Below, in pieces: positions 1-4,610 of a stretch of DNA of 5,461 nucleotides. The notes under the pieces were generated by a model that was given only the letters and a program-made list of their open reading frames with translations, had not been told where the DNA came from and ran no database searches. A program made the translations under genes and the position numbers. Origin of the DNA: Bacteroidales bacterium UBA3856 (lineage in GTDB: Bacteria > Bacteroidota > Bacteroidia > Bacteroidales > UBA932). The DNA is taken from positions 1 to 5,461 of the forward strand of contig DGHE01000020.1 in NCBI GenBank assembly GCA_002392525.1. Direction: 5' to 3'. How positions within the stretch are numbered: the first letter of the stretch is position 1; each line of letters opens with the position of its first letter.

Positions 1-753
1 GCCGTCGCAGGTGGTAAGCTCCCAGAAGCATTTCAGGACCAGTTCTTCCATTTCCTTGTAGGACGGTGTGCGCCAGCCCCCACCCCAAGGCACCTCGAAC
101 CCGAAGGGGACGTAATCGCCGTATGCCTGGGGGGCATCAGCCCCAACATTCCGGTCGGCCCAAAATACACTGAGGCCAATATCTACCGCTCGCGTATCTT
201 CGATGCGGAGCGTCGGAGCGGGAACCCCTGATGGCGGGTCGGCAGCCGGGATATCGACCTTCTTGCCGTCTTCTCCCACCCAGAAAACGCCGGAGTCTCT
301 CTGGACGAGGAGTAACAGTTTGTCGCCGTAGTACCCCAGATTCAAAATCCGGCCATCGGGGCCCACAAAGATACGGGGTTCTACCACATAGCAGAAACTG
401 CCCAGCATGGGGTCCGTATCCGGCCCTTTCACCTCCTGAAGGGCCAATACCCCGGAGATGGCGTCATCGACACGGATTTCCAGATAATTGGCGCCGGCAT
501 GGGGCAACCATCGCAGCCCGCGGGCCTCCACGGGGACCATGGCCAGGGAAAAATGGCACTGCCCCGCTACGTCAGTTTCAGAATAGGCGATACCCAGGCC
601 GCCCGCTTCCGAGCGGAAGATCTGGTATCCGTTTCCGCGCGCCAGAGTGCTCAGGTCCATTTTATAGGCCCGGAGCAGTTCTGACCAGGTATCGGCGGCA
701 CAAACCAGTTGTGCGCCAAGCACCATCAGAACAATCAGAAAGCACTTTTTCAT
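1..753 (-). CDS. Exported protein with C-terminal Fib_succ_major-like domain (partial, runs off left edge)
   Basis: Reading the minus strand from the ATG at 753-751 gives 251 codons without a stop up to base 1, so the C-terminus lies outside the window. Residues 1-20 form a signal peptide: MKKC, a hydrophobic core, then VCAA, with likely signal peptidase I cleavage near residue 19 or 20. Cys18 is not in a good lipobox. Residues 21-187 have no family I recognise; they look beta-rich, with repeated GPDGRI- and EDGKK-type turns. From about residue 188 the pattern VDIGLSVFWADRNVGA, then YGDYVPFG, then WGGGWRTP, and a later C-x-W-x-L-T-T matches the Bacteroidota and Fibrobacter domain TIGR02145 (typically 'VDLGLSVKWA..NVGA', 'YGDYFAWGE', 'WGGSWRMPT'). 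This domain is common in secreted or surface proteins and has no established enzymatic role. The start is fixed by the ATGA overlap with the stop of the upstream gene, so it is the third gene of an envelope operon. The existence of the gene is well supported; its role is unknown. Confidence 0.85.
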   Translation of the reverse strand, partial: MKKCFLIVLMVLGAQLVCAADTWSELLRAYKMDLSTLARGNGYQIFRSEAGGLGIAYSETDVAGQCHFSLAMVPVEARGLRWLPHAGANYLEIRVDDAISGVLALQEVKGPDTDPMLGSFCYVVEPRIFVGPDGRILNLGYYGDKLLLLVQRDSGVFWVGEDGKKVDIPAADPPSGVPAPTLRIEDTRAVDIGLSVFWADRNVGADAPQAYGDYVPFGFEVPWGGGWRTPSYKEMEELVLKCFWELTTCDG

Positions 754-1574
754 AGCCTGGTTACATTTAGAATCCGGTAGCGGATGCTGTTGGCGGTATA
801 GACGCCAAGGCTGTTGTTGTAAATGCTTGGCTCATTGATTCTTGCCGGGGGCATATGGACAATCTTGTGCTCCTGCCGGATGGCACCGTCCTTGCCATAT
901 TTGACCTCATATTCCACCCGGATGGAGATTTCCTTGCCGGAAGGGTTTGTGAAGCGGAACTCGTTGAACCAGCCCTCCTCCCCCGGAATGGCCCCGAAAG
1001 CAAAATACTTGCTCTCCTGCACCGTTCCTTCCAGGGTCCCGTCCGGGAGTTTGTTCCAGACCGTATCCCTCTCAACAGGATAGTCCAGCGTGATGTGCTG
1101 CGGGATATTGTTGGGGATCACCATTCTGGGAATGACTGTGCCGGAGGGACGCTCCTGCAGAGGCTGGATATCCTTCAGTTTGTAGTGGCTGGTGCGGGTG
1201 TAACGCTGGGCGTTTTCCCGGGTTTTCCGGTACCGCGCATTCCACTTCTTCAGCTTGCGCGCATATTCCTTTTGAGCCTTGGATGGGCGTGGCGGGCGGT
1301 ATTTAGGGGTCCGGGGCGACGGCTTGTTGAATTTGCTCTTGGCATCCCTGACGGCATCGGCCCCGGTGGTGCCGGAGTTGGAGTAAGAGCTGCCGGAGGA
1401 GGTGCTGTAACTACCTGAGCTATACGAAGGACGACTGACGCTTTGGCCACTCATTTCCTCCAGTTGGCCAATCGCCGTGCTTGAATGGAAGCCTGTGTCG
1501 AACAGGTCCGTATTCACCTGTGCCCATCCCGCCAGGGGCAGCAGCAGGCATACCAGTAGGGTCCATCGTTTCAT
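750..1574 (-). CDS. Secreted protein of unknown family with Ser/Tyr-rich and basic Pro-rich segments
   Basis: This is a 274-residue complete gene. Residues 1-18 are a clear signal peptide (MKRW, then LLVCLLLPLAG, then WA before Q19), so the product is exported. Residues about 48-71 are low complexity, built mostly of Ser, Tyr, Gly and Thr. Residues about 75-130 are strongly basic and Pro-rich (KPSPRTPKYRPPRPSK) and then Lys/Arg/Tyr-rich, probably helical. Residues about 145-274 look like a compact beta-rich domain (TVIPRMVIP, HITLDYPVERDTVW, EISIRVEYEVKYGKDG). I recognise no domain. The start codon overlaps the stop of the barrel gene (ATGA at 1574-1571), and its own stop overlaps the next start (753-750), so the three genes are probably translationally coupled. 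By inference the basic linker may contact the cell wall or a negatively charged partner, with the C-terminal domain as the functional part. The base composition matches the operon neighbours. Confidence 0.85.
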   Translation of the reverse strand: MKRWTLLVCLLLPLAGWAQVNTDLFDTGFHSSTAIGQLEEMSGQSVSRPSYSSGSYSTSSGSSYSNSGTTGADAVRDAKSKFNKPSPRTPKYRPPRPSKAQKEYARKLKKWNARYRKTRENAQRYTRTSHYKLKDIQPLQERPSGTVIPRMVIPNNIPQHITLDYPVERDTVWNKLPDGTLEGTVQESKYFAFGAIPGEEGWFNEFRFTNPSGKEISIRVEYEVKYGKDGAIRQEHKIVHMPPARINEPSIYNNSLGVYTANSIRYRILNVTRL

Positions 1575-2206
1575 CGTCCGAATTCAAATCCTATTCTAAA
1601 TGATACAAACCAGTCGTTCTTTATCTTGACATCGTCTTTTGCGCAGCGGTCAAGAAAGCCATGATCGGCGGTCAAGGTATAACTCCACTTCCCCTTGATG
1701 ACATACAGACCTATCCCGGCAAGGACATTGAGGGGTCTGTAGCCGTAATCCTGCTTCATATAAGAGAAGGAGCGGTCGCTGCCGTTGTGGGAAAGAATGC
1801 ACCAGTCCAGCCTGGGGCCCGCGTACACGCCCACATAATCGAGGAACCGCAGGGCGCCCATGTCCGCTGTGGAAATGATAAAATTGAGGTTCAGTGGCAC
1901 GGTGATGTATTCTTCATTGAAGATTTCTCCGGCAGGAAGGCCGGAGAGCGGATGGATGCGGCCGGAAGGGAATGGCATGAACTGATGCCGCCATTCCGCC
2001 CCGAAGTCCAAGTCCAGATAATAGGACAGGTCAACGCTCCAGCGGGCATAGACCAGTGGACCATGCGCGATATAGCTTTGCTTTCCCATGGCATCCCAGC
2101 GCGTAGTTCCGCCCACCATATACCCCGCGCCCACCCGGCCGCGTGCCAATGCGGTAACGGTGAATACACATAGAAGTAGAAGTCCGGTAACAAGAACCTT
2201 TTTCAT
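1571..2206 (-). CDS. Probable outer-membrane beta-barrel protein, PorT-like
   Basis: The product is 211 residues from the ATG at 2206-2204. An in-frame TTG at 2227 would add seven residues, but the ATG puts a standard signal peptide at the very start (MKKVLVTGLLLLCVFTVTALA, cut after about residue 21), and the TTG lies inside the likely -7 promoter element. The mature part shows alternating polar and hydrophobic strands typical of small Bacteroidota barrels: GRVGAGYMVGG, YITVPLNLNFI (about residues 100-110), YVGVYAGPRLDW (124-135), VLAGIGLYVI (161-170), and a C-terminal aromatic strand WFVSFRIGFEF (199-209). The 'PLNLNF / YAGPRL / AGIGL' order resembles the PorT/OmpW-like 'outer membrane beta-barrel' family. 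A specific cargo or partner cannot be read from it. It is first in a three-gene operon with two other exported proteins, which fits a small cell-surface assembly. Confidence 0.8.
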   Translation of the reverse strand: MKKVLVTGLLLLCVFTVTALARGRVGAGYMVGGTTRWDAMGKQSYIAHGPLVYARWSVDLSYYLDLDFGAEWRHQFMPFPSGRIHPLSGLPAGEIFNEEYITVPLNLNFIISTADMGALRFLDYVGVYAGPRLDWCILSHNGSDRSFSYMKQDYGYRPLNVLAGIGLYVIKGKWSYTLTADHGFLDRCAKDDVKIKNDWFVSFRIGFEFGR

Positions 2207-2224
2207 ACGTTTTAGTGCTTTCTG

Positions 2225-2232
2225 CAAAGGTA
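2225..2232 (-). promoter_or_regulatory. Likely -7 promoter element of the envelope operon
   Basis: Read on the minus strand this is TACCTTTG, a full match to the Bacteroides -7 consensus TAnnTTTG. It ends 18 bases before the ATG at 2206, giving an expected leader of roughly 12 nt. I see no TTTG or TTG at the expected -33 distance, so the promoter is either weak, activator-dependent or a chance match. Confidence 0.45.
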
Positions 2233-2298
2233 TTCTTCTCCGACCATTTTCTTGTGGCGGAATCCGCTACAGTGCGCTGATTTACAAGGTTATTTCTG

Positions 2299-2314
2299 TC
2301 ACAATATTTTGTGA
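2299..2314. promoter_or_regulatory. Putative HipB operator O1 (inverted repeat)
   Basis: TCACAATATTTTGTGA is a perfect 6-bp inverted repeat, TCACAA and TTGTGA, around TATT. A near copy (14 of 16 bases) sits at 2360-2375. The two copies lie on either side of the hipB promoter with centres 61 bp apart, close to six helical turns. HipB proteins are known to repress their own operon by binding inverted repeats there; binding to this particular site is inferred. The E. coli motif TATCC-N8-GGATA is not present, so this would be a different specificity. The site also lies between the two divergent promoters. Confidence 0.6.
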
Positions 2315-2322
2315 TTTTTTTC

Positions 2323-2353
2323 TTGCGCATTTGGTTTTTAACCTTTATCTTTG
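2323..2353 (+). promoter_or_regulatory. Promoter of the hipBST operon
   Basis: TATCTTTG at 2346-2353 matches the Bacteroides -7 consensus TAnnTTTG exactly. A TTG at 2323-2325 lies 20 bp upstream, at the normal -33 spacing. Transcription would begin near 2360, about 17 nt before the hipB ATG and inside the second operator copy. A bound HipB dimer at O2 would therefore cover the start site. Confidence 0.65.
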
Positions 2354-2359
2354 CAAAAA

Positions 2360-2375
2360 TCACAATATGTTGGGA
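2360..2375. promoter_or_regulatory. Putative HipB operator O2 (imperfect inverted repeat)
   Basis: TCACAATATGTTGGGA differs from O1 at only two of 16 positions, both in the right half, so its dyad symmetry is weaker. It covers the predicted transcription start and ends one base before the hipB ATG at 2377, a typical autorepression position. The weaker symmetry suggests lower affinity than O1; this is inferred from sequence alone. Confidence 0.55.
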
Positions 2376-2376
2376 T

Positions 2377-2580
2377 ATGAGTAATATCGGACAACAGATC
2401 AAGGAAAGGCGGAAAAGCCTGAAGGTTACGCAGCGCCAACTTGCCGAACTGGCCGGAATAGGAATCAATACGCTCACCAAGATTGAGCGGGGAGAGGCCA
2501 ATCCCAGCCTGAGCATTTTGAATAAAGTTCTGGACACGCTGGGCCTGGAACTGACCACATCCATTAAACGCATTGACTGA
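2377..2580 (+). CDS. hipB: HipB-type antitoxin, XRE-family helix-turn-helix autorepressor
   Basis: This is a 67-residue DNA-binding protein made almost entirely of a Cro/C1-type HTH. Helices run from IGQQIKERRKSL (4-15), with the HTH proper at VTQRQLAELAGIGINTLTKIERGE (17-40) and the usual closing ANPSLSILNKVLDTLGL (41-57). The tail LELTTSIKRID fits the short C-terminal beta-strand by which HipB dimers form. The frame is open upstream to a GTG at 2311, but I chose the ATG at 2377 because MSNIGQQIKE is the normal N-terminus of the family and the promoter and start site lie between the two. The TGA shares its A with the hipS ATG (TGATG at 2578-2582). The family role is to repress the hip operon and help neutralise the kinase. 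The likely binding sites are the inverted repeats at 2299 and 2360. At 67 residues it is shorter than E. coli HipB (88). Confidence 0.9.
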   Translation: MSNIGQQIKERRKSLKVTQRQLAELAGIGINTLTKIERGEANPSLSILNKVLDTLGLELTTSIKRID

Positions 2581-2900
2581 TGAGACAAGGATTTGTATAT
2601 AACAACGGCAGGCTGGCCGGAGTACTTTCCGAGTTGTCTCCATCGGAATATGTTTTTCGGTACGACGATAACTATTTTTCCGACGAAAAAGCCCCGGCCA
2701 TCAGTCTTACACTCCCCAAAAACACCCGGGAATACCGTTCGGAATACCTGTTTCCGTTCTTCTCCAATATGCTTTCTGAAGGGCATAACAGGGCGGTGCA
2801 AGCCCGAATACATCATCTGGACAAGGACGATGATTTTGGCATTCTCCTGGCAACCGCACATACCGATACCCCTGGAGCTATAACCGTGAAAACAGCATGA
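2580..2900 (+). CDS. hipS: HipS-like antitoxin: stand-alone HipA N-terminal subdomain
   Basis: This 106-residue protein corresponds to N-subdomain 1 of HipA (Couple_hipA / HipA_N). Seen features are GRLAGVLSE (10-18), YVFRYDDNYF (24-33), AISLTLP (40-46), the family signature LFPFFSNMLSEGHNR (57-71), and the closing DFGILLATAHTDTPGAITV (85-103). It stops where full-length HipA continues into the kinase core, and the kinase core is encoded by the next gene. This looks like the HipBST layout rather than a frameshifted hipA: both halves have clean ends, with a 1-base overlap with hipB and an ATGA overlap with hipT (2897-2900). In the E. coli O127 HipBST system the separate HipS is the main antitoxin of HipT. 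The same role is inferred here. It is cytoplasmic, with no signal peptide or membrane segment. Confidence 0.85.
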   Translation: MRQGFVYNNGRLAGVLSELSPSEYVFRYDDNYFSDEKAPAISLTLPKNTREYRSEYLFPFFSNMLSEGHNRAVQARIHHLDKDDDFGILLATAHTDTPGAITVKTA

Positions 2901-3853
2901 CCACCCCACCTTTCACCCAGTATAGCGCTACGCAACTCCGTCACTTGACCGGCGGAGCTACCGTTTCGCCCATTCTCCCTTTTGAGAGTCCGGCAAAGGA
3001 AATCTCCCGTTTAAATGGCAATCGGGGAAGGATCTCGCTCTCGGGTGCACAAAGCAAATATTCCGTTGTCATCCGGAACGGCCAATTCCACTTGACAGAA
3101 GACGGAGAACAGGGCACGCATATCCTGAAACCGGCTATTACAGATTTTGAGCATTGTGCCGACAGCCCGGCCAATGAGCATCTGACCATGCAAATCGCAG
3201 AACGCGTTTTTCATATTGAGACCGCAGCCAACGCCCTGTGTTTTTTTAAGAACGGGGATGCCGCATACATTACCCGCCGTTACGACGTAGCTCCAAACGG
3301 AACAAAAATCCAGCAGGAAGACTTTGCTTCCCTCGGAGGCATCTCCAAAGAACGATTTGGCCCCGACTACAAGTACACGGCTCTAAGTTATGAGGATATC
3401 GGGCATCTCGTACAACGATTCATTCCAGCCTGGAGAATTGAGATGGTCAAGTATTTTGACCTTATCCTTTTCAATTTCCTATTTTCCAACGGCGATGCCC
3501 ATCTGAAGAACTTTTCCGTGTTGAAAAACACAGCCGGAGACTATAAACTGGCGCCTGCGTACGATTTAATTGACACTCAGATTCACCTTCCCGGCGACAG
3601 CATCTTCGCCCTTCAAAAAGGTCTGTTTTCCGATGGACGCAGTTTTCCACTGGGTATAGGCAATAAGGACTTCCGTGCGTTTGGAATTGCACTGGGCATT
3701 CCGGAGAAAACTGTAGCAAAAGAGTTGGAGCGGTTCACTGCCGATTATCCGGACATTGCCCGCATGGTCAACGCCTCTTTCCTGTCAGAGGAGTCCAAAC
3801 AAAACTTCTATTCGCACTACCACACCCGATTGGTATCCTTCCTCAGGGCATAG
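2897..3853 (+). CDS. hipT: HipT-like Ser/Thr kinase toxin (HipA catalytic core)
   Basis: The 318-residue protein holds the HipA C-terminal kinase fold without the N-subdomain 1, which hipS supplies. The Gly-rich loop is RISLSGAQSK (45-54). Its Ser47-Leu48-Ser49 matches the SxS motif that is autophosphorylated in E. coli O127 HipT. Lys78 in THILKP matches the ATP-binding lysine (HipA K181). RRYDV is at 127-131. The catalytic segment NGDAHLKNFS (198-207) gives Asp200 as catalytic base and Asn205 as metal ligand (HipA D309 and N314). Asp223 in APAYDLI is the second metal ligand (HipA D332). All key residues are present, so an active kinase is expected. Known HipA-family targets are aminoacyl-tRNA synthetases (GltX for HipA, TrpS for E. 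coli HipT); the target here cannot be read. There is no Cys-rich N-terminal zinc ribbon of the kind found in some Bacteroidota HipA cores. GC is lower than in the flanking genes. Confidence 0.9.
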   Translation: MTTPPFTQYSATQLRHLTGGATVSPILPFESPAKEISRLNGNRGRISLSGAQSKYSVVIRNGQFHLTEDGEQGTHILKPAITDFEHCADSPANEHLTMQIAERVFHIETAANALCFFKNGDAAYITRRYDVAPNGTKIQQEDFASLGGISKERFGPDYKYTALSYEDIGHLVQRFIPAWRIEMVKYFDLILFNFLFSNGDAHLKNFSVLKNTAGDYKLAPAYDLIDTQIHLPGDSIFALQKGLFSDGRSFPLGIGNKDFRAFGIALGIPEKTVAKELERFTADYPDIARMVNASFLSEESKQNFYSHYHTRLVSFLRA

Positions 3854-3862
3854 CAATTCCCG

Positions 3863-3872
3863 TCACAATATG
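3863..3872 (+). repeat. Third copy of the hip operator left part, downstream of hipT
   Basis: TCACAATATG here is identical to the first ten bases of O2 (2360-2369), and its first nine bases are also in O1. With the preceding G, GTCACAATAT also matches 2298-2307. The right half of the palindrome is not kept (CCTGA follows). It starts ten bases after the hipT stop, so the toxin operon has this motif at both ends. It may be a HipB half-site, a remnant of a duplicated hip promoter, or a boundary repeat. Confidence 0.45.
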
Positions 3873-3879
3873 CCTGATC

Positions 3880-3895
3880 ACATCATCTGGGCAAG
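3880..3895 (+). repeat. 16-bp near copy of an internal hipS segment
   Basis: The 16 bases at 3880-3895 match 2810-2825 inside hipS at 15 positions (ACATCATCTGG, one mismatch, CAAG). In hipS they encode the IHHLDK part of the protein. This segment follows eight bases after the operator-like copy at 3863. Together they hint that the spacer holds worn pieces of another hip unit, though such short matches may be chance. Confidence 0.3.
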
Positions 3896-3965
3896 ACATT
3901 TCAGCCAATCAAAAGCAGGATTCGCCGGGAATTGTGCTTAAGATCGCCAGGTGCTGAGCGCCGGG

Positions 3966-4610
3966 CTACACCGTCACCATTCCCTTGGCGGCGGCGGTGG
4001 CAACGCATTCCACAATGCTGTCCAGGCCGAATTTGCCCTTGATGCGCTCCTTGTAGCTGTCTACCGTATTGAGGGAAATGCTCAGGGCCGATGCAATTTG
4101 TCCGTTGCTGTAACCGGAAGAGGTGAGCTGCAGTACCTCGAGTTCCCGGGGCGTGAGGCCCTGGGGCTTGCGGGCGTCCAGGTTGTCACGGCCACCGAAC
4201 AGGCTCAGGATCTTGTGTGCATCGATGGTCTCGCCAAAGAAGAGGCACTTGTCATCGGCCACATGCTCAATAGCCTCTATGATGGATTCGGGTGCCGAGT
4301 CCTTGGCCAGATAAGCGCAGGCGCCGCTGGTAATGGCGCGGAGGATGTAGGCCGGATTCTTATAGTGGGACAGCACCAGGGTCTTTACGGCCGGAAAGGC
4401 TTCCCGGAGGATGTCCAGCAGCGTGAGGCCGTCGGTTTCGCTTTCGAGGGTGATGTCCACAACGGCTATGTCTGTGTCCGGATGTGCGTTGAGGTAGGCC
4501 ACTGCAGCGCCCGGCGAGGCTACGGAATCTACGTTGAAATGCGCGCTCAGGGCCAGCTTGAGCCCCATTACAAACACGGCGGAATCTTCGATGAGAAGGA
4601 CATTAATCAT
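3966..4610 (-). CDS. NarL/LuxR-family response regulator
   Basis: The 214-residue protein has an N-terminal receiver domain (about 1-120) and a C-terminal LuxR/GerE helix-turn-helix (about 150-210). The receiver has the acidic pair Glu8-Asp9, phospho-acceptor Asp52 (VVDITL), switch Ser81 (LVLSHY) and conserved Lys103 (YLAKD), so it should be phosphorylated normally. The DNA-binding part shows LTPRELEVLQLTSSGYSNGQIASALSIS, then LNTVDSYKERIKGKFG, the standard LuxR pattern. It is a cytoplasmic transcription factor that likely dimerises on phosphorylation. Its ATG overlaps the kinase stop by ATGA (4610-4607), which marks the overlapping kinase as its partner. The target genes are unknown. Its 3' end faces hipT across a 112-bp spacer with no clear terminator. 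Confidence 0.92.
   Translation of the reverse strand: MINVLLIEDSAVFVMGLKLALSAHFNVDSVASPGAAVAYLNAHPDTDIAVVDITLESETDGLTLLDILREAFPAVKTLVLSHYKNPAYILRAITSGACAYLAKDSAPESIIEAIEHVADDKCLFFGETIDAHKILSLFGGRDNLDARKPQGLTPRELEVLQLTSSGYSNGQIASALSISLNTVDSYKERIKGKFGLDSIVECVATAAAKGMVTV

Larger units (their letters stand above)
3854..3934. repeat. 9-bp inverted repeat in the hipT / response-regulator spacer
   Basis: CAATTCCCG at 3854-3862, directly after the hipT stop, is repeated in inverted form as CGGGAATTG at 3926-3934, with 63 bases between. It does not resemble a Rho-independent terminator because the loop is long and no T-run follows. It could be a long-range RNA pairing, ends of a lost small element, or chance. 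Confidence 0.3.

Noticed and set aside
231..755. Plus-strand open frame of 174 codons
   Set aside because: It is antisense to the exported protein gene at 1-753. The translation is Arg/Pro/Gly-rich without a family pattern, as expected for a shadow frame.
2204..2227. TTG start at 2227 for the barrel gene
   Set aside because: It falls inside the likely -7 element and places extra charged residues before a signal peptide that starts well at 2206.
2311..2376. Upstream GTG start that would extend hipB by 22 residues
   Set aside because: The extension MIFFLRIWFLTFIF reads through the -33 and -7 elements and is not part of the family; the ATG at 2377 gives the normal N-terminus.
2367..2384. Five-codon leader frame (ATG TTG GGA TAT GAG TAA) overlapping the hipB start
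   Set aside because: It is very short, with no sign of regulatory codons; probably a by-product of the operator sequence.
2374..2388. GATAT-N5-ATATC inverted repeat over the hipB start codon
   Set aside because: The arms are only 5 bp, AT-rich and not repeated elsewhere, so it is weaker than the O1/O2 pair and probably chance.
2577..2900. hipS plus hipT as a frameshifted, broken hipA
   Set aside because: hipS has a proper ATG and ends at the domain border, hipT starts by an ATGA overlap, and both are intact; this fits a true split gene pair.
2031..2909. Minus-strand open frame of 292 codons crossing hipS, hipB, the promoters and the barrel gene
   Set aside because: It cuts across both divergent promoters and two genes with clear families, and its translation has no recognisable domain.
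3756..3941. Plus-strand open frame of 61 codons overlapping the hipT end
   Set aside because: Most of it lies within hipT in another frame, and the unique tail is short with no recognisable motif.
3854..3965. Rho-independent terminator between hipT and the response regulator
   Set aside because: I looked on both strands and found no GC-rich hairpin followed by a T-run.
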